A DNA stretch of 21,146 bases from Apostichopus parvimensis. Taxonomy: Eukaryota > Echinodermata > Holothuroidea > Aspidochirotida > Stichopodidae. Shown in pieces: positions 1 to 12,400 of the stretch (within the stretch, counting starts at the first letter, position 1; the number at the start of each line of letters is the position of its first letter). The position numbers and the translations under genes are program-made. The stretch lies in assembly GCA_000934455.1 (NCBI GenBank), contig KN886190.1, forward strand, positions 34,537 through 55,682. The letters are read 5' to 3'. The notes under the pieces are model-generated. The model ran no database searches and was not told the origin of the DNA. It saw only the letters and a program-made list of their open reading frames with translations.

Positions 1-252
1 AATATCCAGAAATTCGGCAGGTTTGTTTCATTTTATATGGGAAATTCATCAATGTGCTTTGCGCAGCAAAAAACAAAATGCTTTATAAATTGTGACGCAT
101 AATCACATCCATTCTTTGTTTTTGCTTTTCCAAAATGATTAGTCATGAAGTTGGATTTATTTCCTTGCTTGTTTGAACTTGGACGAAATGTTACAACTGT
201 GAACAGTTAACAGTTTATTTTGTTTCAAAAGGAAACTGTCGTACATGCTCAC

Positions 253-419
253 CTTTGGATTCAAAATATGGTGGTGTTGGAAAGATACAGGCAACTGGCC
301 CCATCGGCTTTCCAGGAAGGACTAAATTAGGATCCAGGGGTGCCCATGGGATCACCTCGGGTGGGGTACGGTGCAACTCGGCCTGCTGATGTTTTGAATG
401 AAGGTCACGAATAATAAAC
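253..419 (-). CDS. ICE2: ICE2 exon 12 (end of NARG2_C domain)
   Basis: Residues 1099-1154 plus one base. It reads FIIRDLHSKHQQAELHRT, then PPEVIPWAPLDPNLVLPG, then ACIFPTPPYFESK. PWAPLDPNLVLP matches PWVPLDPSLLLP of human ICE2, a hallmark of the C-terminal domain. The acceptor is TCCATTCTCAG. The lower end, AAAG followed by GTGAGC, is a strong donor, implying a further exon outside the window. The alternative is read-through as a terminal exon, adding GEHVRQFPFETK and a TAA stop at 217-215, with AATAAA signals on the minus strand at 219-214 and 162-157. Confidence 0.92.
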
Positions 420-3400
420 CTGAGAATGGATGAAAATTTAGTCCAAATGTTACCACAAAGTCACATGACAAGGACACAACTAATTGTGCAAATGCATCTC
501 ATCTTTCAACTAATAATTACTTAGGCAAATGAAAAAAACTATGTTACACAACACCATGTCTTCCACCAATGGGACAAACTTTTCGGCATAAGTGTCGCGC
601 CATGAAGTTCCTCATTGTGTGAAACTGTCTAGCTCAATTAATTATGTCCTACACAGCCTGGCTGTATCATGCATCATGTAGCCCTCTCAGCATTCTACTT
701 TTGACATAAAAAAACTTACCTTATAAATCAAGCAAGTGAAGAAAAAAAGAAATAACCTCATGACATAAAGTTAGATTTGTCTATGCCTCTATATTTTGTT
801 TGTGTACTGTATCACAAATTGCACATAATACTCACAAGCATACTATTGCTACACTGCTTAAGATATACAATGTCAAACTAACATCCACTCTTCTCCCCCT
901 ACCCCCCCTCCTTCCCCATTGTTGAAATCACCCCTTGTAATATTACCAAGCCTAAGACTAAGTTCAACTATGAATGTGTGCAATAAACAAACTGGTGCCC
1001 ATTGGTACAACATGTTGCATGATACTTTCTACATTATGCTACTACTGCAGTTACCATGACGACTACTACAATTGAGGCTGTATCAGAGGCTGTATTTCTT
1101 GAGAAAACTGAAGAACCTCAGAGTGGATAAAACAATCATGACCTTGTTCTATAAATCCCTCATTCAAAGTGTTTTGATGTACAACATAATTTGTTACTTT
1201 GCCAATGGTACAAGATTTGATGTAAAGATGCCTGAGCAATCTAGGAAAGTTGCTCAGCGTGTAATCGGTGCTCAATTACCATCGTTAGAGTACTTGTATC
1301 ATGAGAGGGTCTGCTATAAATTGAAACATATCATGCAAGACCCAACGCACCCTTTGTTTGAGCACTGTAATTACAACCACTCTGGACTGCGTTTATGCCC
1401 ACCACGTACACTTAGGGGCCGCTACAGATACTCATTTGTGCCTAATTCTATTCATATATTTAATTCACAAGTGAGAAGATAATTTTCTTATTTTTAGGAC
1501 TTGCTGTATATTTGTTTGTATTTCTGTATGTGTAACTATTGCTTTTTTTTTTTCTTTTCTTTTTTCGTTTACGACCTGTGTAAGCCAAATTTCCGATTGT
1601 GGACAATAAATTCAAATTCATTCAATTCATTCAATTGTTACCTGTGGGCTGTCTCTTCCTCCGCTGTGGAGTAGATGAATGCCTGAGGGTCTCCAGGGTG
1701 ATGAAGCAACAAATATGAACCATCTGTTAACCTGACAACCACCAGCATGAAAAGGCAAGACAAATGAAAAAGTCATTTTTACATGCATTGACTGACATAA
1801 GTTTCTATGAGAGGCACGTCATATCCATGGTTTTGGGCTGAACAGGGGGACACCGATGGCAGAAATGGCCAGGCAGGAGAAGGTGGGTGTGGCACAAACT
1901 CTTATTTCTACAATTATGAAACTAATGATGCAAGTTATAATCAAAATATGCCTCAGAATGTACCATTTCACATCTAAATTTTTATTCAATTTCTTTGGGG
2001 GGGGGAGGGGGAGGATCCTCAGACCCCCTGCATAAGGTTCTGCTTCCAAGGACCCCAGAGCCTCCTCTTCACTTTTTCCAATCTTGCATTAGCACCTGAT
2101 TTCCTATTTTATTCTTACAATGTGTTTGCATACAATGGACAACCACACATATAATCCTAAAGTAAGATATTAAGCTATTGAAGATGGAGCACAAAATTTC
2201 AGTTGCCTTTATAGCTGCTTTATGATAACATATAGATACTTCCCCACCACCCCCCCCACCCCTCCATTTTGTACAATTTTGCATTCAATCCAGAAAAAAA
2301 AACCAAATTTAAAAGCTGAACTGCAGTTTTTGATACTGAAAGGAATTTCTTTTGTGGCAGTCTATTGGGTATATGAAAAAGCTCTATCATCAGCAAAGCT
2401 ACACTGTAGTGAGGAAAGTTAAAAATTTCTGAAAGTCAAATAGCGATTTAGATGGAAATTCCCCACATGAAGTTGCAAGTTAGCAATCTCTTGGAGAGTT
2501 TAAACGTTCCAGAATTCCCGAAATAGTTCGGCTTCATAATGTGTTGTTCAGATATTTGTTATTCGAGAGATCTGTTGAATCACAGTCATATGCGAAGTCT
2601 GTACACATTCCTGTGTATTGTATCAAGGCCAAGCTTAGAGTGAGATCTGATCGAGTCTGACCAATGTACCGTACTGACCTCACGTCTCGACGTAAGTCAG
2701 TGTTAGATTCAAATTTTCTGGCAGGACGGGCCAACATTTCAAGCACTCTATCAGAGAAACTAAAATTTATAACATGGCGAGGCTTAGGGCGATACTAAGA
2801 CATAAAATGATATGACCTGATGGACTGGAATCCCCTTTTTCCCTAAAAAATCATCAAAAAGATGCATTTAGCTGGCATGACCTACTGTAATTAAAGGAAA
2901 TGGTTAAAGTTAGCCATAGTACACACATCCTTTTACATCCGTTTATATCGTAAAGAGCATTTGTGTGTCTTATGTTTACTTTGACTTTATACAAACATTC
3001 GATTGACATCTCCAACACAAACCAACGTACAGTTTAAAGGGTGTGAAGACTCGCGCAAAAAGAAACGTCTAATGCCGGTAATTTGACCTAGTTTCGAATG
3101 AGGTGTAACAGAAGTGTTAGACACCACCATTGATACCAGAAAATACACACACAGCTTGCTATTGTCGGTAATTAGACACTAGTGTGCAGTCAGTACATAC
3201 AGCTACGGTCAATACCCACAGCACAGTATACAAACGATACAGCGATGGACATCTCAGGTCCAGCTAAAGATAACAATTAAGGTATCACGTTTCATTACTG
3301 TCTGCATTTTGTAGTGACACAAACAAACCGTCACTTGCAAGCAACGTTAACTTTTTCAGATGGCCGCACACGGTTTGGGGCGAGTCTTCAATGCCTTTAA

Positions 3401-6400
3401 TGAGACTGTGGCATCTGAACAATATGCATAAATTATTCAATACGGTTGTGATAACGAAGGAAAATGTGAATAATTGAAATCACTGACCCAGCAGCCAGTG
3501 TAGATGCATATGGAGAAAATATGTTTTTATTTCAAAACCACGAAAAAGCAGAAAATATACACTTACGACAGAAGTTTTGTGAAGATGTTATGCAGCACCT
3601 TTGTTGCATAAGCAGGTCTGGAAGAAAAACAAAACAAAATGGCTAATATTGTAACTGTGTTCATTAGTTGGAAGAAAGTACCGAAAGTATTGAAAGCTAA
3701 AAAATAATAATAAGGTAAGCCAGAAATGTGTATACATATGAGATAATGTACATAGGATGGGGACTGTTAGAAAAAGGTATTTTGTTTGTTTTCGAAATAT
3801 GTTAATCATGTGTAAATACACCATATGATTTATTAATCATGTGTGCATCCCCACCATATGATTTATTAAAATATGTGTGCATACACCATATGATTTATTA
3901 ATCAAGTGTACATACACCATATGATTTATTAATCATGTGTACAAACACCATGATTTATTAATCATGTGTGCATATGATAAATCATTCTTAATCATATGTA
4001 CATATCCAATATGATTTCTTAATCCTATGTATAAACACCAGATGATTAATTAATAGTGTGTACATACACCATATGATTTATTAATCATTTGTGCATATAC
4101 CATATGATTTATTAATCATGTGTACAAACACCATATGATTTATTAATCATGTGTACAAACACCGTATGATTCAGTAATCCTGTGTACATACACCATATGA
4201 TTAATTAATCATGTCTATATACACCGTATGATTAATTAACCATGTGTACATACACCATATGATTTATTAATCATGTGTACATACACCTTATGATTTATTA
4301 ACCATGTGCACATGCCAGATGGTGTCTTCAGATAAGTTTACTCAAGACTAGATAAATCTGGGAATATGAAATGTATTTTGAATCTCACATGTGGCTATCA
4401 TTTTGATTGTAAACAACCATTGATTGTGACTGACTGCAAAAATCTGACCAATTGGGTTTCACTAATCTTAATTTATCACAATTCATTAACCCACCAGATG
4501 TGACATTATGACACAATCTTAATTTATCACAATTTACTTACCCACCAGATCAGTGGCGGAGCTAGGGGTATTGGTCAGGGGGGGGCGAGAATGGTCTGTA
4601 GGGGCGTTTTCGACACTATCTAAGCGCCACCACAGGTTGGCGCGTAGCGTACAGAAATTTTTTGAGTAAAGATACTCCCTAGATCGCCGGAAATGACCCT
4701 TTCCGGGCCTGGCTAATTTGCAGATAAACGAAGAATACATATGTATCATCGCCAAATTACACCAACAAAATGTGACAAATGTCTATAGGTAGATGACAGT
4801 GTAATAAAAAGGCAATAATCGCGAATAAGTAAAAAGTGGTAAAGAGCTGAAAAGGGCGCCAGCAGTCCATTTGAGTCCGTCAGGGGGTGCATCCGCCCCA
4901 CCCCCCTGACTGTATAAACGCTCCGCCACTGCACCAGATGTGACATTGTGACACAATTGACACAAACAGTTTGGATTTAGAGAGTAGTAAAGAGAGTAGT
5001 AAAGAGAGCAGTAAAGAGAGCAGTAAAGAGAGCAGTAAAGAGAGTAGTAAAGAGAGTAGTAAAGAGAGTAGTAAAGAGAGTAGTGAAGAGAGTAGTGAAG
5101 AGAGTAGTAAAGAGAGTAGTAAATAGACACGTGAAGAGAGTAGTAAAGAGAGTAGTAAATAGAGTAGTAAAGAGAGAGTAGCAAAGAGAGTAGCAAAGAG
5201 AGTAGCAAAGAGAGTAGCAAAGAGAGTAGCAAAGAGAGTAGCAAAGAGAGTAGCAAAGAGAGTAGTAAAGAGAGTGGCAAAGAGAGTAGCAAAGAGAGTG
5301 GCAAAGAGAGTAGTAAAAGTAAAGAGAGTAGTAAAGAGAGTAGTAAAGAGAGTGGTAAAGAGAGTGGCAAAGAGAGTAGTGAACAGAGTAGTGAAGAGAG
5401 TAGTAAAGAGAGTAGTAAAGAGAGTAGTAAAGAGAGTAGTAAAGAGAGTGGCAAAGAGAGTGGCAAAGAGAGTGGTAAAGAGAGTAGTAAAGAGAGCAGT
5501 AAAGAGAGCAGTAAAGAGAGCAGTAAAGAGAGTAGTAAAGAGAGTAGTAAAGAGAGTAGTAAAGAACTCACTGAAATTGGCTTCCAGCAGCGATGCTGTC
5601 CATTCCAAGAATTTCCCAATTCATAATGTTTGAAGACTGACAGTGAATCCGACCTGCAATAACCACAAAAGGAATTAACAAGTGTTTCGTGCTAGCGTGC
5701 AGTGAATCTATGACACAGGGAAAGAGGTGGTTTTAATTTATTTTGTAATGAAACACAAACAGATGTGATTGACCAATACGTCGAGAGCATTTATCGCTTC
5801 GAGTAAACACTACGCCAGACGGAAAGGTTATTCGACATTCGAAAAAATAGCAAAACCAGTGTACGGTCATTACTATACTTCATAACATTGTAAGGTTAGG
5901 TATACAAGTTAAGGTAAAAACAAATGTTTATGAAATAAGACCTACCTCTGACTATCACAGAGTGGGGAAAGAAGGCTGCTTTAAGCCACATACGAGATGA
6001 CTCGCCAATGCTTACTTGCTCAAAGCCAAACCACGGTTGATGCTCAAGTTTGGTCACGACATTAGCTGGTAATATCTGCCAGTCAGAAACATTCAGACAG
6101 CAAACATTAATAGTAAAGACACAGCGTTTTGAAAGTACATAATTTGAAATATGATGAATGTCCAACACTGTAGTTATTGTTACCGTACTAAATATTATTA
6201 CGTCCAGTTACAGGTCACAAAAGTGGTCGCAAACATTTTTTAGACAAAATTACAAAGTTGTTAAAAGAATAGTCCAGGTAAAAATTTCTTTTTGATATGT
6301 TACAGAGGAAGGTAATCTAAGCATTCTAGTGAAATTTGCATTCAATTCCTATGTACCGTGTTTGAGATATTGACAGTTGAAGTTATCTGATATTCCACCA

Positions 6401-9400
6401 AAAGTGAACTTGAAGCAAACATGTGTGATGTCATAGTTGCACACTGATATAATAATGTTTTGTGTTTTCTCTATTTTTCAGTCTATTGATTTGACCTTGG
6501 ATTTGGATAGGGTTACTAGTTTGTCTAAAGGGGATGTGAAGTTTATAAAATACCAATACCTATGGTAAATTTACATTAAGGATGCATACAATTGTTGAGT
6601 ATAAAATTAGACGTAAATTTTAAAGGAAAACAAAACATTATTTATCAGTGTGCAACAATGACTTCACACCTGTTTGCTCAACGTTCACTTTTGTTATGAA
6701 AGGTGACAACTTCAACTGTCAATATCTCAAAGACGGTACATAGGAATTGAATTCAAATTTCACCAGAATGCTAAGTATATGTTCCTCTTTAACATATCAA
6801 AAAGAAATTTTGACTCGGTCTATTCTTTTAACTTCATAGTTATTGCAATAAAATTCTGCAAAACTTGAATTTAATAGATTTTGAGCACAATTGTGCATTA
6901 AATGGAACAGACCTTGTCAATACATTCAAGCAGAAATTTTTTTCTTGAAAAGTGCTAAAACTGATTGGATATTTGAAAATATTCAAGTAATCATGCATTA
7001 GTATAACCCTAATATGGATTTGAAAGTACTGAGAAGAAAAAAAAAGCCTTTCCATATGTACATTTTCAAAATGGTTCTTCATTAATTTCTGAGTGATAGC
7101 AATATACTTCAATATAAAAGAATAGCAAAAGTTATGCCAAACCCACTCACAATCTTTTTACTGCCATCCCAATAGACTCCGTCAATACCTCCTCTCACGC
7201 AAACATTCAATTTCCCAATCTTCCAGAGGCTTGAGTCAGCTTTCTCCTTCTCATCACCTGCCCGTCTCTCCTGAAGATCGTCTGCGGCTCTGTTCGGTAA
7301 CTTTGAACTCTCCTCGCCGCTGCTCATCTTTTTGTGCAATCGAGTTTGACCCTCGAGGATGTCGTTGAAGGAGAAGTTGCCACATTGCTGGTCGGTAGCA
7401 GCCTTTTTGGTTTCCACCGTTTCTGATTTTCCATCTTTCTTCTCTCTCTTCTCTTTCTTTACTACCGTCTTCTCCTCTTCCAGTTCCTTCGTCTTCTTGA
7501 CCTTGTTGGCCGCCATCAGCTTCTTCTGAAGTTGCAAAATGTTATCGATCAACGGTTTGACCGATGTCGACCCATCTCCCGCCTTTGGGATGCTACCCAC
7601 ACCTTCGGCTTCCACTTTCCCGGATGAAACATTTCTCTTTCTGAGAACCATTCTACGGGCAGGTCGCAAACTTTCCTTGCCTCTTCCGTTTGCCAACTTC
7701 TCTCCGACGTGCACAGTGTCCTTGACTCTCTCCGACTCTTCTTCTGCGATATCAATCTGCAATTCATCGCTGCTGTCACTCGAATTATTCCAATCGACTT
7801 TTGAACACTCTGTTGTCTCAGTATTCTTCGCTTTCTCAACTGCATTCTCAAAAGCACTCTCAGAAGTTCTGTCTGATACTTCTTGTTGGTCTTCTCCCCG
7901 CATCTCCTCATCAACGACAACTTCTGATTTCTTTTCCTCTGTGAGAGTCTTTCCTTCTTCTTGTTCTTCTTCCTTCTTCATCGGTGGTTTTGCCCTCTGC
8001 GTCTCTTCTTTGACTTCATCGACATATAAATTTCTTCTCGCTCCTCGCTCTTCGTTTAGCCCGATGGCCACGGGGTCTTCGTCTTCTCCCGACAGACCTG
8101 ATCTAGATGAGCCTCTGGTTCTCGGTTTATCTCTCTTCTCGGAATCCGCTGTCTTATCCTTCTTTGCTGCACTTCTGGTCAATCTCCTTTCCGCCGAACT
8201 CGGTGATGACCTTTGCCACTTGACCTTTGTAGGACTTTTGACCTTTGACATGTCAGCATCAGAGCCACTGTCGGAGACCTCCCTATCGGACATCTTGATC
8301 TTCTTCGCCATGCCTCTCGTTAATCTACGATCTGTTCCCGGTGAGTTCTGTGTCTCATCTTTGGCATTTTCAGAGCTACCATCTTCAGTAATTTGCTTCC
8401 CTATTCCAGGAGGAGAGATCTGTTGCTGGTCAAGATGATCCAATTTACCGAGGACGCACTCTGTTTTGCCATCGTTTGATTTCTTTCGTTCTTCTTTCCG
8501 TTTCTCCGTGTTGCTGTCATCTCTGTCAGAGATGTCACTTGTTCCATCCTGTGGGAGATCTATTTCGGGATGGCCTTCGTGATCATCATCGTTTTTGCTG
8601 TCACCGTCTGTTTTAACATCCAAGTCGGCAGTTATTTTGCTCTCCCCTTCTCCCCCCTCTTTGCTGCCATCTCTTTCACCTTCCTGCTTGACATCTGACG
8701 AACTCCCTGTCGCTGCGACACCCAGTTGTGCTCTCTCCTCTGCTAGAGTCTTCTCCGCTTTAATGAAATTGATTCTTTTAATGTCCGTAGATTTTAGGGA
8801 TTTTTTTCCCGCTCGGCTCTCTCCGTCTGCAGCTGAACCAAGAGACGAGGAGACGCCAAATGTTTCCAATGAGGTGATATCGTCATTGAAGAGATGTTCT
8901 GCCTCCTCATCCTCAGGGGAAGACTTTCTCTTCCGATTCTTTTCAGCCCTGGGTGTGAGAAGAGAGCCAGAGACTAGCGTCTCCAATGAAGTTATGTCAT
9001 CCTCAAAGGCAAAGCTTTCCATCTCTTGATCCTTAGAAACTGTTCTCGTCCTGGTACAGAAATTATCCTGAAAATAGCCTACCGCACTTTCGGTCTGTTT
9101 GACATTCCTCCTGATGACGAAACCCTGTCTCTTCAGCTCACCTTTCAGAAGCTTACTTGCGAACATTCCGTTCGCATCGTTTGGATAATAATGATGTCTC
9201 ATGAACGGATCCTCGAGAACGACCGTTTTTGAACTTGAATTTTTTCCTGGATAATGAAACGACATGCATAAAGATATCAATCTGTCTAGTGAGTGTCTGT
9301 GACATGAAAGAAATTAATTTGGTGATGGTATACAAAAAAACAAAACAAAACCAAGACATAGTTATAAGATATCTTGGTCATTTATGATTTTACACTGCAA

Positions 9401-12400
9401 TGAGGAAGCTTGAATGCAACATGATATTTGCTGGTTCAAGCTAGTTTTATTTGTAAAGGGCAAAGCTAAGGAAGTATGACAATTTTAAACATTGGGTAAC
9501 ACAGAGTTTGATAAAGAAATGACATGGGCCCAACAAACACCATCCAAGCTTGTTCCGTTGTCGCGATAGCTACAAATTGAAATTTTATATGGATGAGTAC
9601 AGTGTTGAAAAATCTGCTAAAAATGTACAAGAACCACTCTACAAATGGCTTTTGCTAGCATATAAATTGAAATGTCTTGCATACATTCGAAAACTAATAT
9701 CACTGTATGAAAGGATGCTTTATTTTTTATAAAGTTTGTATATTTTGTCAACTGAATCAAAATTGAAAAGCAAATCTACTTGTGGAAGAAACCACTTTAT
9801 TTGCATCAGTGAAAAACAGAGACAATTTGCATGTAAAACCCTTAAGTGACAACACCAATGATTGCCCTATTTACTCTCAGAAATTAAAATTAATTGACAA
9901 ATTTGTCTTTGTCTTCCTTTGAAATTTGAAATGATTGCAGTTACCCCACTTAATTCAACTGTGTGAGAGGAAACAAAATTTCAAAATATGAGCTGATCTT
10001 TGGAGGTCTCCTAATTGCACATCTGGGAAAGACAAAAACTGTTGCTCTGATGTGTTGTCCATGCAACTGATGTGTAAATCTTTGCAAAATGTACTCATCG
10101 TAATAAAATGAACAAATTCCAACATTTCATACGTCAGTAATGGAACATGCTGCTACAAAGACAAGACTTTGAACTAACTAATGTGTCTCGTTTTGGTTTT
10201 TTGGTATGTTTCCGTATTTAAACCTCAAAATATGTTGGTACATGCAATGTACATGTAATATATTGTAACATGTAATGTGTTATGACAAAGCAGGTGATTA
10301 ATGTGTTAGGCTATCTTTCCACTAGTGATGATGGTGATCTTGCTCACCCTATGGCCAGCCAAAGAGGCAGAAAAATATGACAAACCTTCTTGTTTCATGG
10401 TCTTAACTGTAAATGGTATCTCCCACTGATGTGGATAATTTTCTACTTGATGGTTATCGATCAAGGTAGTGAGAGCAGCGACCGAAATGACGATATCAAC
10501 TCCATCTTGACATTCCTCCTGGGACAATGACTTGGTCTTTGGAAAAAAATGTTAAGGAAATATCACAGAATATTCTTACTTATCGTTACATAACCAGAAA
10601 AAAACTCAAAGCTTCGAACCATTCCTTTTAAACGAATATAGGGAGATCCCAAGCGTTGATTTTGATATTATAGCGAGCAAACGGTGCACAGTAATTATTG
10701 CCAAAGTTGATAACAGTTCCTCATACATGGGAATGGCCCCCCCCAGAAAAGAAATTTAAAAATTGCTTGTGTTTTCCTTTATGGTTAATAAGTAGAATGA
10801 CAGAGGGGAGTAAAGGGTCTAAATCCCGCAAACCAAAATGATATAATTAAAAACCAAAATTTATTTGTACATTCATCATACCCGTTCTTTTTCTAGGGTG
10901 GGAGGAACCATGACAGGATCACAGAGGATATCACCTTTCTTAGCATTCAACTTCTTGCAGCTGAGAAGATGGACATCATTCTGTGTAAGGTTGGATAAAA
11001 TAAAAGCTTTACTCTAATTTTTTTGGAAACAAAATGATACAAATTACTGGTAGCACATCAAATAACTAATCCAACATTCTTTATTCATAACTAAACTTGC
11101 AAATTTTTACGGTAATAATTAAAAACCTATTACAAGGGCAGTTGTCAAATGTGGGTTGACAACCGTTTTCCCTTACCTTGTACATTGGACTTTGAATTAA
11201 AGTCAGCTGGGGGTCAGATGGCAACACAGGGTCAGCTTTCAAGTTGATGGACTGGTTCATTCTATAGAGACGAGGATATCCCAAGACTCGTTGCCTGTTT
11301 GCTTCAAGACGTTTCTGGACGACAAAAGGGGGAAAAACAGAAAGTATTTACCAAGTGATGGTGTTTTAACAATTTCTAAAGTTGTGTAAAGTAAGTTGGT
11401 CTGACGTTTCGATCCTAGCAGGTTCTTCTTTTAGCCTTTGAAGAAGATCCTGCTAGGATCGAAACGTCAGGCCAACTTACTTTTACACATTCTCCTACAC
11501 AGGCTTTTCTTTTTGTATTTAAATGTATCAAGAACTTTATTCAAAAAATCAACTCAAGAAAACTGTGTATTGTAAGTCAGCCTTCCTCCTTTTTCCGGAT
11601 TTGCCTGACGAGGAACTTACATTCAAGTAATCTTCAGCACCGGGTATGAATATGGCAAAGTCATCTCCTGATGCCATGGCAACCTGCTTGGCAAACTTTT
11701 GAAACTCCTCCTGTTCTTGCATGATCTGCTTGTGCATATTCTGGGAAGAGAATTTGATACGATGATGTCATGAAGTATCGATTGATCAGTCAATCAATCA
11801 GAAACATTTATATAGCGCCAATATCAACAAAAGTGGTTCAAGGCCCTGTGACACTTGAATAGCCCAATAATGGGCTATGCCATTAAAGCAGTTTATTTTC
11901 CAGAAGAATAACGTTATTACTTAATACTCAACAAGTGCTTTTAATGTTGGTGGCAAAACCATTTCCAATGGTCTGTATTGATTACAACGACTTTAGTTGG
12001 GAGCAATACGCCAAAGATGGGGAAAGTGACGCATCGTTTTTTAATATTTCATTTCTAACCATCAGAATTTACTGTGTGAGTACAACGACAACATCATCAT
12101 ATTACAGTTAAATGCTAAGGTACCTAGAAAATGTGCCATATTTAAATATTGAATTATGGAGAAAGCCTTTTTTTCGATCAATATTGCCAGAGTTGTGTGA
12201 CTTGTACTTACCATCCAGTGCTTGTATTGCTTGGCCTCTGCGTTGGTGTCCACCCGTTTCCCTTGGATCCCGTACTGCGAGCGCAGGAATATGTAATATC
12301 TAACTAGACCCTCAGTCAACTGTGAGTAATGTGGAAACTTGAAGCCTGGTTTCAGCGAATCCAGACCCGACAACTTTTGGGCTGGCCCTATCAGATTCAA

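Larger units (their letters stand above)
4464..4957. repeat. 51-bp tandem duplication, second copy split by the hAT element
   Basis: Copy 1 at 4464-4514 begins AATCTTAATTTATCAC and includes CCACCAGATGTGACATTATG. Copy 2 begins at 4515, is interrupted at 4550 by the hAT-like element, and resumes at 4932 with CACCAGATGTGACATTGTG. The intact copy thus preserves what the target looked like before insertion. Confidence 0.8.

Noticed and set aside
3802..4316. Regular 31-bp direct repeats suggesting a CRISPR array
   Set aside because: Units are contiguous with no unique spacers, and the host is a eukaryote.
4783..5633. Long repeat-rich open frames (Leu/Ser, Thr/Phe, Lys/Val repeats) of 119-278 codons
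   Set aside because: They are read-through of a 12-bp satellite whose period is a multiple of three without stops; they overlap each other on both strands and overlap a supported ICE2 exon.
5896..6168. Upstream extension of the minus-strand frame at ICE2 exon 8
   Set aside because: Only 5946-6075 matches the family and is bounded by splice sites; the rest is intronic read-through.
7539..9029. Plus-strand open frames of 299 and 144 codons opposite ICE2 exon 7
   Set aside because: Ser/Leu/Phe-rich antisense shadows of a Glu/Lys/Ser-rich exon; no family resemblance or start context.
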